A stretch of 8,188 nucleotides of DNA from Planctomycetota bacterium (GCA_030614245.1 JAUWKK010000107.1:1-8188), one strand, 5' to 3'. Positions 1-7,075 are shown, counted from the first letter of the stretch. Notes: generated by a model from the letters alone, not told the origin. A program made the numbers and translations.

Positions 1-1125
1 ATAAATTCGCCAAAGATTAGGAAGCTCCTCTTCGTTCTGCTGTGCATGGCGATAATCAGCTATCCTCCCGTCAGCCTTGTTGTCAGGTGGGGACTGCGGG
101 CAATGCGCCGGGCGCGGCAGCGGCACGCAAGCGGGCAGACGTCGTCGTCGTCTGGAAGCAGTAAATCGAAATGGGAGAAGGCCACCCGGCGGCTGCGCCG
201 TGAATGGCAGGAGCTCGGTGCCGATCCTTTATCGAGTCAACGCTGGTCAAATTACAGGCTATTGCAGTACGCAAGGGAAGAAACGCCCAGGGACAGCCTC
301 TTCCTCGTCTTCAGAACCGGCGAGTTCGCACAGTACGCCCGGAGGAAATTCATCCTTTACCTCGATCCCAGGATGATCGAAATCTACAGGACGAAGGGGA
401 AGGAGGCAGCCCGCCAGGCCTTGCTCGACCTCGGAATATCATACGTCTACACTCCGCCCTACGTGGAACCGGTCCTCTCGAAAACATCGATCCGCCATAT
501 CCTTGCCGCCCCCGAGCTCTGCGAACTCATCGACGAATCGGATAACGGCTATCGCCTCTTCAAGCTGCTGACCGAGAAGAGGACTGTAGGCCGGGAGCCG
601 CACGCTATCTCCAATTCGGATTTCTCTGCTGCCACACCCGCCGGCAACAGCCCTACGGACTGGTCGCTCTTCTCGCACCGTCATGGCTATGATGCCCGCA
701 ACTGGTCACTCCAGGAAGACGACGAGGGGAAGCGTTGTTTGACCGTCGTCAACGATACCGTGATGAATACGTATCTCTACTCTGGAACCGGCGAGATGCG
801 CGCCGCTCCGACTGCGGCCGCCACTGATAGCTCATCAGGGCCCCGGATCGACCCCGACGCAACCTATCTATTCACCACGAAAGTCCGAGGAGCCGGGAAG
901 CTCATGATCGCTCTGAGGGGGTTCGAAGCCGATGGCGAGCAAATGGTGCCGATGCCTCTTTGGATAGGTCTTCTGAATGCAGGCTACGAGGAGGTCAGCT
1001 TTCTCTTCAAGCCGTGCAGGGGTACAGCCAGGTATCGCCTGGCATTCTGTCTGATGGGAAGAGGCCGGATGACGATACAGGGCCTGAAGATCGAGAATCT
1101 TCGCTTCGACGACAGGCAGGAATAG
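1..1125 (+). CDS. C-terminal part of a membrane protein, probably a membrane glycosyltransferase-like enzyme (5' truncated by window edge)
   Basis: The reading frame is open from base 1 to the TAG at 1123-1125, giving 374 visible residues. The first internal ATG, at 46, lies inside a transmembrane helix and is not a credible start, so the gene begins off the left edge. Visible residues about 9-28 are hydrophobic (LLFVLLCMAIISYPPVSLVV) and are followed by a basic, Ser-rich stretch (about 35-60). Next comes a compact alpha/beta segment (about 83-190) with the pattern LGISYVYTPPY. That pattern resembles the soluble tail of PMT/ArnT-like (GT39 or GT83) membrane glycosyltransferases, where a 'the residue cannot be reached' type loop follows the last helix. 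Residues about 220-370 look like a beta-sandwich (alternating strands, ending MTIQGLKIENLRF), as in carbohydrate-binding modules. The glycosyltransferase assignment is inferred from this tail alone, because no catalytic residues are visible. The gene converges on the glycosyltransferase gene that follows. Confidence 0.6.
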   Translation: MNSPKIRKLLFVLLCMAIISYPPVSLVVRWGLRAMRRARQRHASGQTSSSSGSSKSKWEKATRRLRREWQELGADPLSSQRWSNYRLLQYAREETPRDSLFLVFRTGEFAQYARRKFILYLDPRMIEIYRTKGKEAARQALLDLGISYVYTPPYVEPVLSKTSIRHILAAPELCELIDESDNGYRLFKLLTEKRTVGREPHAISNSDFSAATPAGNSPTDWSLFSHRHGYDARNWSLQEDDEGKRCLTVVNDTVMNTYLYSGTGEMRAAPTAAATDSSSGPRIDPDATYLFTTKVRGAGKLMIALRGFEADGEQMVPMPLWIGLLNAGYEEVSFLFKPCRGTARYRLAFCLMGRGRMTIQGLKIENLRFDDRQE

Positions 1126-1126
1126 T

Positions 1127-2398
1127 TCACGAACCGCCGCTACTGCCGCCCAGTTTATGATATGCGGCGGTCAGCTTCTCCAGTTCGTGCAGGGCGTTGT
1201 ATTTCTTTTCGGCCCACTCCCGAGCCCGGGCGCCCATCTTCCTTCGCCTCTCAGGGTCTCTCACCAGCTCCCTGATGCCGCGAGCGATGTCGCCGGGATC
1301 AAACGGGTCCACGAGCAGAACGGCGCCGGTCTCCTCGCCGAGCCGCCTGTGGTAATCGATCGGGCTGGCGATGATCGGAAGACCCGCCATAAGATAATCG
1401 TGAATCTTGAGACACGCTGAAAGCTCGTAAGACTTGCATACCGGCTGGATCAGCGCAACACCGGCATCCGCGCTGCTGGTGTACTCCGGCAGTTCATCGA
1501 CGGGAATAAAAGGCAGCACGAAGACATTCCCGTGCTTCGCGGCTCGGGCCGCATTCCTGATGCCTTCCTTCGCCGGCGACTCGGGGCCGATGAACACGAA
1601 ATCGGCTTCAGGCACCATATCCGCAGCCGCTGTCAGCTCGTACAGCCCTTTCCCATCGATGAACCCGCCGATGAAGAGGATAATAGCCCTGCCCGCATCG
1701 CCGCCGATGAGTTCCCTGAGCTTGTCGGAAGCAACGGCCGGCCCGAGCGGAGCGCAGTTGCGCACCACCAGCGGCCTTCGGATGCCGTACATCCGCTCAA
1801 GCTCGTCGGCGATCCCGCCGCTGCCCGTTATCACCAGATCGGCGAGCGGCGCCAGCTTCGCCTCGACCTTCGCCCACAGCTCGACGCAGCCCGGATGGGC
1901 GCCGCACTTGTTCTCCAGCCAGTCCACGCACAATTCGTGGCTGTCGTAGACCAGCTTGGCGTGCCCGATCTTCGCACAGAGATGCGCAGCCTGGAGCATG
2001 TGCAGATCGTGGGCGTGATAGGCGTCGGCCTTCAGCAGGAGTCCCCTGATGACCCACGGGATGCGGTAGGTCATTTCCACCAGGTGCGTGCCCAGCCTGG
2101 CGATCAGCTTGCCGATGGCCGTCGCCGGTCGCCGTTCAGGCTTGGCCGGTGGCGCTGCAACCGGAGAACTCGCTTTCGCCGGCCGCCTTACGATTCGCTT
2201 GAAGATCTCGATCGTCCTCTCGCCGATGCGCGGAATACGCAGGAACTGCACTCCGTGCCAGGTTTCCCGGCGGGGCAATCCCGGGCCAGGGCGGCCGATG
2301 ACCGTTACCGCGTGACCCGCCCGCACCAGGTGCTCCGCTTCCCTCTTCACGCGCGGGTCATTGCTGATGGGATTGCGGACGAACATGCATATCTTCAT
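1127..2398 (-). CDS. GT4-like (GT-B fold) glycosyltransferase
   Basis: The 423-residue protein probably transfers a sugar from a nucleotide-sugar donor to a lipid-linked glycan on the cytoplasmic face of the inner membrane. The N-terminal domain opens with MKICMFVRNPISNDPRVKREA, the first strand and helix typical of the family, which supports this ATG. YHAHDLHML (127-135) and VYDSHEL (150-156) are acceptor-domain motifs. The donor-binding domain begins near LFIGGFIDGKGLYEL (241-255). The donor-site signature lies at 322-345 (E325, K331, then DYLMAGLPIIAS). The second acidic residue, usually Glu, is Asp334. An Ala/Pro-rich stretch (about 74-95) looks like a flexible insertion. The start is 7 bases after the flippase stop, so the two are surely cotranscribed. 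A GGAGG lies 12 bases ahead of the ATG, which is rather distant. The family is clear, but donor and acceptor cannot be read from the sequence. Confidence 0.88.
   Translation of the reverse strand: MKICMFVRNPISNDPRVKREAEHLVRAGHAVTVIGRPGPGLPRRETWHGVQFLRIPRIGERTIEIFKRIVRRPAKASSPVAAPPAKPERRPATAIGKLIARLGTHLVEMTYRIPWVIRGLLLKADAYHAHDLHMLQAAHLCAKIGHAKLVYDSHELCVDWLENKCGAHPGCVELWAKVEAKLAPLADLVITGSGGIADELERMYGIRRPLVVRNCAPLGPAVASDKLRELIGGDAGRAIILFIGGFIDGKGLYELTAAADMVPEADFVFIGPESPAKEGIRNAARAAKHGNVFVLPFIPVDELPEYTSSADAGVALIQPVCKSYELSACLKIHDYLMAGLPIIASPIDYHRRLGEETGAVLLVDPFDPGDIARGIRELVRDPERRRKMGARAREWAEKKYNALHELEKLTAAYHKLGGSSGGS
1133..1171 (+). other. 8-bp perfect inverted repeat just after the stop of the plus-strand gene
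   Basis: ACCGCCGC at 1133-1140 pairs perfectly with GCGGCGGT at 1164-1171 across a 23-base loop. It starts 7 bases past the stop codon of the plus-strand membrane protein and lies inside the last codons of the opposing glycosyltransferase gene (its GGSSGGS tail). It could act as a transcript-end hairpin for the plus-strand gene, but no T-run follows it, and Gly-rich coding sequence alone can create GCC/GGC inverted repeats. Confidence 0.25.
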
Positions 2399-2405
2399 CT
2401 CGCGC

Positions 2406-3905
2406 TCATGCCTCCCCGTCTCGTGGAGACTCGGCCCGGCGAAAACGTGACAGCAGCCCGCTGAGCCCGTCCCTGACGAGCGGCTCTCGCCGATAGATCA
2501 GACCCAGATGAAGCGCCACCCCCGCCGCGAGCATGCACAGAGAGATCCACTGTGAGTCCCAAACCCAGTAGCCCACTGCCGCCGGCAGCATCAACGGCAC
2601 CGCTCGAAGGGCCTCCCGAAACAGTGCAATAGTGCCGTGCATGCCGGCTTTGGCCAGCCGCATTATCACGATCAACTGATGGATGTAAACCAGCGTCCCG
2701 ACTGCCGAGAAGCACGCGAGCGCGGTCCTCGGCCCGCCGAGCCACCACCCCAACGCCAATGCACCGGGACGGCTGATCAGCACGACTATGTTGTAAAGGA
2801 ACAGCACGCCGGCCCGCTGTCTCACCAGAAAGACGGTCGAAATCGGGCTGACTATCAGGCCCATCAGCATCCACGGAGCCAGTATCTGCGAGTAAACGCC
2901 CGCCTCGTACCACTGCGACCCGAACACCGTCTCGAACAGCAAAGGCCCGAGCATGGCGATTGCCACGATGGGAACGATGCACGTCAGCCTGACGATGTCC
3001 ACGGCTTTGTCGATCGTCTTCGAGATGCTTCCGGTCTCGCGCCATTCGGCGGCGCCTTCGGGATAGAATACCTGCCTGATGCTGCCCCCGACAAGCCCCA
3101 GAGGCAGCATAATACTCACCATTGAGAATGTGTAGTACCCTACGACGGCCTTGCCGAAGAACCGCGCGAGCAGGAGCACCGGCAACGACTGCGAAGTAAC
3201 ATTCAGAACGGAACTCCACACTTGTATTTTCGGGAACTGCGAATGCCGCTTAGCCGCGCCGGCGAGCGTGCAGGCGGGTGCTTCGTCACCTTCCGACCGG
3301 TAAAGCAGCACACTCAGCACGGCAGGAGCCGCAATCAGCAGGCCCATCATCGAGCCGATGAACGTGCCGAGCAGCAGGTAAAGAGCGCCGCCTCCCATCA
3401 GGTATCCCAGCGCGATCTTCGCACCGTGGCCCGCTCCGGCCGTGCCGAACTGCGAAAGCGATGAAAGCCCGAAGCGGCCTTCCTTCGAGCACGTTAAGTG
3501 CGCGATCTGGCCCAGGCACGCTGCGAGAAACACGAGGGGAACGAACCACAACAGCGTGCTCAGGGCCGGCTGTTCCAGAAAGTCCGCCGCCGCGCCGCCG
3601 CAGAGGATGGGCAGCAGGATCGCCGGCACGAGCAGGCCCAGCGTTATCAGAAGACACAGTATGACTAGGGTTCCGGTCTCGGCCCGGCTCCTGGAGAGTG
3701 GTATCGCCATGGCGTAACCGAGACACGAAAACGCAACGGCCCAGTTGCTGACCGAGTTGACCGTACCGACTATGCCGAAATCTTCGGGAGTGAACAGCCG
3801 CGAGATGACAGGGGCCGCGACAACACCGATGACGACGGCCCCGCCTCGACCAAGCATGAGCTTTGCGGTGCCGCTAACCAGCTTGCTCATAGTTCGCCGA
3901 CCCAT
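2406..3905 (-). CDS. MOP-superfamily polysaccharide flippase (Wzx-like)
   Basis: This roughly 500-residue polytopic membrane protein probably flips undecaprenyl-diphosphate-linked glycan units to the periplasmic face. Its start (SKLVSGTAKLMLGRGGAVVI, then PVISRLFTPEDFGIVGTVNS) is the typical first helix and RL(F/Y)xPEDFG motif of Wzx/RfbX/Tuap-type transporters. Repeated hydrophobic segments continue to about residue 475, compatible with 12-14 helices, and a short basic cytoplasmic tail ends the protein. Two starts are possible: ATG at 3905, with GAGG 10 bases upstream, and ATG at 3890 (MSKLV), which matches the usual family beginning but has no good Shine-Dalgarno. I give the longer form (499 residues); the shorter has 494. 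The gene follows the aminotransferase after about 109 bases and precedes the glycosyltransferase by 7. Residue-level substrate specificity cannot be inferred. Confidence 0.88.
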   Translation of the reverse strand: MGRRTMSKLVSGTAKLMLGRGGAVVIGVVAAPVISRLFTPEDFGIVGTVNSVSNWAVAFSCLGYAMAIPLSRSRAETGTLVILCLLITLGLLVPAILLPILCGGAAADFLEQPALSTLLWFVPLVFLAACLGQIAHLTCSKEGRFGLSSLSQFGTAGAGHGAKIALGYLMGGGALYLLLGTFIGSMMGLLIAAPAVLSVLLYRSEGDEAPACTLAGAAKRHSQFPKIQVWSSVLNVTSQSLPVLLLARFFGKAVVGYYTFSMVSIMLPLGLVGGSIRQVFYPEGAAEWRETGSISKTIDKAVDIVRLTCIVPIVAIAMLGPLLFETVFGSQWYEAGVYSQILAPWMLMGLIVSPISTVFLVRQRAGVLFLYNIVVLISRPGALALGWWLGGPRTALACFSAVGTLVYIHQLIVIMRLAKAGMHGTIALFREALRAVPLMLPAAVGYWVWDSQWISLCMLAAGVALHLGLIYRREPLVRDGLSGLLSRFRRAESPRDGEA

Positions 3906-3911
3906 CCATCA

Positions 3912-3946
3912 CCCGCCTCGGCGGGCAGGCGCGTTGCGTTGCCCGC
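3912..3946 (-). promoter_or_regulatory. Alternative GC-rich hairpins ahead of the flippase start
   Basis: Three short GC-rich segments lie between the aminotransferase stop and the flippase start. GCGGGC (3921-3926, plus strand) can pair with GCCCGC (3941-3946) across 14 bases. The same central segment overlaps GGCGGG (3920-3925), which can instead pair with CCCGCC (3912-3917) to form a tight hairpin. The two pairings exclude each other. In the transcript, the tight hairpin would cover the GAGG that is the only Shine-Dalgarno candidate for the ATG at 3905. This could set flippase translation, or it could just be a GC-rich dispersed repeat unit. There is no T-run, so it is not a standard terminator. 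Confidence 0.35.
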
Positions 3947-4014
3947 TATGAAGTGACCGGCTTCAGCACACACCCCACAGATTCCCGCCAAGAAAGCAGG
4001 GCCCGGCCTGATGG

Positions 4015-5130
4015 CTACATCAGGAACTCGCCGATGCAATCCACAACGTACTTCGCCTGCTCATCGCTCAATTCCGGGTAGATAGGCAGTGCGATCGTCT
4101 CCCTGGCGGCTTTCTCGCTTTCAGGCATGTCGCCTTCCTTATAGCCGAGGTCGGCGAAACATTCCTGCAGGTGGAGCGGCACGGGATAGTATATCTGGCA
4201 GGCGACGTCATTTGCTTTCAATGCTTCAATAAGCTCATCCCGCATGGGAACGCGAATGACGTACTGATTGAAGACGTGGCGGTCGGTCACGACGTCGGGA
4301 AGGGTGACCTTCCCATCATCGACGAGCCCGGCAGCCCTGAAGAGCTCATTATAGCGGGCCGCGTTCGCCTGGCGGCCCGCCGTCCAACCGTCGAGGTGGC
4401 TCAGCTTCACTATTATGACGGCCGCTTGCAGTGCATCGAGCCGGAAGTTGCCGCCGACGACCTTGTGGTAGTATTTCGGCTTCGAGCCGTGGGCGCGGAG
4501 CGCCACAAGTTTCTCGGCACGCTGCTCGTCGTTGGTGACGACCATTCCGCCGTCACCGGCTCCGCCGAGATTCTTCGATGGGAAGAACGAGAAGCAGCCG
4601 TAGTGCGGAATGGAGCCCGCCCGCCGGCCCTTGTATTCGGCGCCGAGCGCCTGCGCTGCGTCTTCGATCACGATCAGATTGTGCCGCCGCGCGATCTCCA
4701 TTATCGGGTCCATATCCGCCGACTGCCCGTAGAGGTCGACGGGAATGATCGCCTTTGTCTTTGGGGTCACGGCGGCCTCGATGAGCGCCGGATCGATGTT
4801 GTAAGTGCGAGGATCGATGTCCACGAAGACCGGGCGGGCGCCCATGCGCGCGATCGACCCGCCCGTGGAGAAGAATGTATACGGCGTCGTGATGACTTCG
4901 TCGCCGGGGCCGATCTCCTCCGCCATCAGCGCGATCAACAGGGCATCCGTGCCGGAAGATACGCCGACGGCGTGGGAACAGTTGGAATGCTCCGCAATGG
5001 CCGCTTCGCATTCTTTGACCTTCGGTCCGAGGATGAAATACTGTGACTCGAACACCTCGATCACGGCGCTGTCTATCTCGGATTTAATGCCCCGGTACTG
5101 GGCCTTCAGGTCAAGCATCGGAATCTTCAT
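4015..5130 (-). CDS. wbpE: DegT/DnrJ/EryC1 PLP-dependent sugar aminotransferase, probably WbpE-type
   Basis: The 371-residue protein, normal length for the family, would transfer an amino group (usually from glutamate) to the 3-keto group of a UDP-sugar in the cytoplasm. Visible landmarks are the N-terminal MLDLKAQY, SSGTDA (58-63, phosphate binding), PYTFFSTG (83-90), VDLYGQSADM (131-140), EDAAQALGA (156-164; Asp157 contacts the pyridine nitrogen, Gln160 stacks on the ring), SFFPSKNLG (181-189; Lys186 is the Schiff-base lysine) and YYPVPLHLQ (314-322). No key residue is missing. AAGAGG overlaps the preceding TAA and sits 7 bases from the ATG, and the gene follows the fused dehydrogenase/acetyltransferase by 11 bases. 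That neighbour supplies the 3-keto substrate and the next acetylation, so a WbpE/WlbC role in making 2,3-diamino uronates is the best reading. A related C3 or C4 aminotransferase is possible on sequence alone. Confidence 0.88.
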   Translation of the reverse strand: MKIPMLDLKAQYRGIKSEIDSAVIEVFESQYFILGPKVKECEAAIAEHSNCSHAVGVSSGTDALLIALMAEEIGPGDEVITTPYTFFSTGGSIARMGARPVFVDIDPRTYNIDPALIEAAVTPKTKAIIPVDLYGQSADMDPIMEIARRHNLIVIEDAAQALGAEYKGRRAGSIPHYGCFSFFPSKNLGGAGDGGMVVTNDEQRAEKLVALRAHGSKPKYYHKVVGGNFRLDALQAAVIIVKLSHLDGWTAGRQANAARYNELFRAAGLVDDGKVTLPDVVTDRHVFNQYVIRVPMRDELIEALKANDVACQIYYPVPLHLQECFADLGYKEGDMPESEKAARETIALPIYPELSDEQAKYVVDCIGEFLM

Positions 5131-5141
5131 CAGCTAACCTC

Positions 5142-6722
5142 TTAATCGACGAGAGATACACTCTTTCTGTCATCGGAACGCGAATACACCAGGCCGCAAG
5201 CTTCGCAGGAGGCCATTGTCGCTTCATCGAACTCGAGTTTCTGCGCGCCGCACCTGCACATCCAACCCTTCCGAACCGCTGGGTTTCCGTACACGAGCGC
5301 GTAATCGGGAACATCGCCGGTGACGACCGCACCGGCTCCTATGAATGCGTACTCACCTATCGTGTGGCCGCACAGGATCGTTGCATTCGCGCCGATAGTC
5401 GCGCCCTTGCGCACGAGCGTCTCCCGCACCTCGTGCATTCGCACGATCTCGCTGCGGGGATTAAACACGTTTGTGAACACGCACGAAGGCCCGCAGAAGA
5501 CGTTGTCCTCCAGTATCACACCCTTGTAGACCGAGACGTTGTTCTGCACCTTGCAGCCGTCGCCTATGATGGCGCCGGGGCCGATCGACACGTTCTGCCC
5601 GATAGTGCAGTTCCTGCCGATCTTCGAGTTCTTCAAGACGTGGGAGAAGTGCCATATCCTTGTCCCCTCGCCGATCTCGCACGGCTCGTCGACGCACGCG
5701 GACGTGTGGACGAAGTATTGCGGCTCGTCGCCCGCCGGTGCTCCGGAGTATTCGATGAGAGCACCATCATTCTGAAGCGATTGCTGGCAGGCTTCGAGGA
5801 CTTTCAGGACGCGAAGGCCTTCTATCCCGTCGGTTGTGGGTTGTTTTCGCGTTTCAATACATTCGAGAAAATGCAGACACTCGGCCCGTAACGGCTCAGC
5901 GGATTCGATCTCCACGGCCTCGCCCTCTGCTTTCACCGCCGAAGGCATCCTGTTCTTCCATTCGACCTTGTGTGGATAGAGCACCAGCTTCTCTTCGGCG
6001 GTGTCGTCGAAGACGGCCATCTTCTCCGATCCGACCACGACGAGCCGCTGTTCCTTGAATGGATGCAGCCAACTGACGAAGATATGCGCGCGGACGCCGC
6101 TGGGGAATACAAACTGGCTGACAGTGACATCGGCCACCTGCTGATTGAGATAGCTGCCGCCCTGGCACGACACCATCGAGGGTTCCTCGTCGAGCAATGC
6201 CAGCATGACCGAAATATCGTGGGGGGCGAAGCTCCAGAGGATGTTCTCGGCCGTGCGTATCTTCCCGATACTCAGGCGGTTCGAGTACAGGTATTGCACG
6301 CGGCCGAGTTCTCCGCTCGCAATCAGCTCGTTCAACCCGATGACGGCGGGATGGTACCGGAGAATATGCCCGACCATCAGTATCCGCTCACGGTGCGCGG
6401 CCATCTCGATGAGTTGCTCGCCTTCCTCCACCGTGAGTGCCAGGGGTTTCTCGACGAAGACGTCCTTGCCGGCTTCCAGTGCGCTCTTGGCCATCTCGAA
6501 GTGCATGGCCGCCGGCGTGGAGATCGCGACGGCCCTGATGCTGCTATCTTCGAGCACCGAAGCGTAATCGGTGCGGAACTCGACATCCGGATACGACTCC
6601 GTCACCAGCGCTTCACGCCCGGCGTCGGAGTCGCAGATAATCCGCAAGGCCCCGATGTTATGCATGTTCCGAATCAGGTTCTTGCCCCAGTATCCGAAGC
6701 CGACAACCGCAATCTGATCCAT
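5142..6722 (-). CDS. Fused Gfo/Idh/MocA sugar dehydrogenase (WlbA/WbpB-like) and left-handed beta-helix N-acetyltransferase (WlbB/WbpD-like)
   Basis: This 526-residue protein joins two enzymes that are usually separate. Residues 1-120 form an NAD-binding Rossmann fold (VVGFGYWGKN at 6-15) and carry the EKP motif (91-93, Lys92). The substrate-binding half follows to about 325, with APHD (His168, Asp169) where this family places acid/base residues. This half would oxidise C3 of UDP-GlcNAc-uronate. A short linker (about 325-336) leads to a hexapeptide-repeat beta-helix (337-483: IGEGTRIWHFSHV, IGQNVSIGPGAIIG, then ATIGANATILCGHTIG and VYGNPA). This would acetylate the 3-amino group from acetyl-CoA. 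The tail has Cys489, Cys491, Cys506 and Cys509 (CxC...CxxC), a likely zinc site. A longer reading from TTG at 6749 adds nine atypical residues. ATG at 6722, with AAAGGG 5 bases upstream, starts exactly at the conserved MDQIAVVGFG. The amination step between the two activities is encoded next door. Confidence 0.9.
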   Translation of the reverse strand: MDQIAVVGFGYWGKNLIRNMHNIGALRIICDSDAGREALVTESYPDVEFRTDYASVLEDSSIRAVAISTPAAMHFEMAKSALEAGKDVFVEKPLALTVEEGEQLIEMAAHRERILMVGHILRYHPAVIGLNELIASGELGRVQYLYSNRLSIGKIRTAENILWSFAPHDISVMLALLDEEPSMVSCQGGSYLNQQVADVTVSQFVFPSGVRAHIFVSWLHPFKEQRLVVVGSEKMAVFDDTAEEKLVLYPHKVEWKNRMPSAVKAEGEAVEIESAEPLRAECLHFLECIETRKQPTTDGIEGLRVLKVLEACQQSLQNDGALIEYSGAPAGDEPQYFVHTSACVDEPCEIGEGTRIWHFSHVLKNSKIGRNCTIGQNVSIGPGAIIGDGCKVQNNVSVYKGVILEDNVFCGPSCVFTNVFNPRSEIVRMHEVRETLVRKGATIGANATILCGHTIGEYAFIGAGAVVTGDVPDYALVYGNPAVRKGWMCRCGAQKLEFDEATMASCEACGLVYSRSDDRKSVSLVD

Positions 6723-6742
6723 CTCTGCCCTTTCGTCGAACA

Positions 6743-6766
6743 CGGCCAACGGAAGACTGTTGACCG
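6743..6766 (-). other. Hairpin between the FmdB gene and the fusion gene
   Basis: In the 55-base gap, CGGCCAAC (6743-6750) pairs with GTTGACCG (6759-6766) over an 8-base loop; the one non-canonical position becomes a G-U pair in the minus-strand transcript. No T-run follows. It could be a weak attenuator or an mRNA-processing or stability element that separates FmdB expression from the sugar enzymes. It could also be chance. Confidence 0.25.
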
Positions 6767-6777
6767 CGGCACCCGTC

Positions 6778-7044
6778 TCAGACGGTCTTTCTGAACTTGC
6801 CGTCGCCTTCGTTGACGAGTTTGTGGAAGCCCGCGCGTTTGAGTTCCGAGTCGCTGGGTGCCTTGTTCATCTTCGCATAGCGCGTGTTGACGCCAACGGC
6901 GGTAATGACGCGGCGCACGGGCCCGCCGCATTCGGGGCATCCCTCCAGGGGGGCATCGCTCATCTTCTGCGTGACGGCGAACTGCTCCCGGCAAAGTTTG
7001 CACGCCTTGCTCGGATCGGCGGCCTCATATGTATACGTCGGCAC
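6778..7044 (-). CDS. FmdB-family small zinc-ribbon protein (GTG start)
   Basis: The 88-residue protein begins (V/M)PTYTYEA, the hallmark start of FmdB-family regulators, and has two CxxC knuckles: Cys15/Cys18 and Cys36/Cys39 (CPECGG), with the conserved SDAPLEGCPECGGPVRRVI between and after. A C-terminal extension (SDSELKRAGFHKLVNEGDG) matches the longer subgroup I associate with PVC-type bacteria. The GTG at 7044 is preceded at 8 bases by a strong GAGGAGGA. An in-frame ATG at 7188 would overlap the transketolase stop (TGATG) but adds 48 residues unlike the family, so I rejected it. The family's founding member was named in a formamidase/amidase gene region, but its molecular role is generally unknown; a metal-binding regulatory or assembly role is plausible. 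Its place at the head of a sugar operon is unexplained. It lies 55 bases before the fusion gene. Confidence 0.85.
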   Translation of the reverse strand: MPTYTYEAADPSKACKLCREQFAVTQKMSDAPLEGCPECGGPVRRVITAVGVNTRYAKMNKAPSDSELKRAGFHKLVNEGDGKFRKTV

Positions 7045-7051
7045 CGTATGA

Positions 7052-7059
7052 TCCTCCTC
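7052..7059 (-). promoter_or_regulatory. Ribosome binding site that fixes the GTG start of the FmdB gene
   Basis: On the minus strand GAGGAGGA lies 8 bases ahead of the GTG at 7044, close to an ideal Shine-Dalgarno. It decides this start over the in-frame ATG at 7188 and fits the conserved PTYxYE beginning. Confidence 0.8.
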
Positions 7060-7075
7060 AGCCTCCACGCTCAGA

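Noticed and set aside
46..48. ATG at 46 as the start of the plus-strand gene
   Set aside because: The frame is open to base 1 and the ATG falls inside a transmembrane helix, so the true start is off the window.
1532..2464. Long plus-strand open frame (about 310 codons) opposite the glycosyltransferase gene
   Set aside because: It is Arg/Asp/Pro-rich with no recognisable motif and lies exactly antisense to a clear GT4 gene; typical of GC-rich antisense frames.
2395..3219. Minus-strand open frame of about 274 codons in another frame within the flippase gene
   Set aside because: Arg/Gly/Ser-rich low-complexity translation without helices or motifs, while the other frame gives a full flippase.
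4171..5046. Plus-strand open frame of about 291 codons opposite the aminotransferase
   Set aside because: Antisense to a complete DegT gene with all catalytic residues; its translation has no family features.
6723..6749. TTG at 6749 as the start of the fused dehydrogenase/acetyltransferase
   Set aside because: It adds nine residues before the normal Rossmann start; ATG at 6722 is better placed and has its own Shine-Dalgarno-like AAAGGG.
5970..6794. Plus-strand open frame of about 274 codons opposite the dehydrogenase domain
   Set aside because: Pure antisense shadow rich in Asp, His and Arg; no start context or motif.
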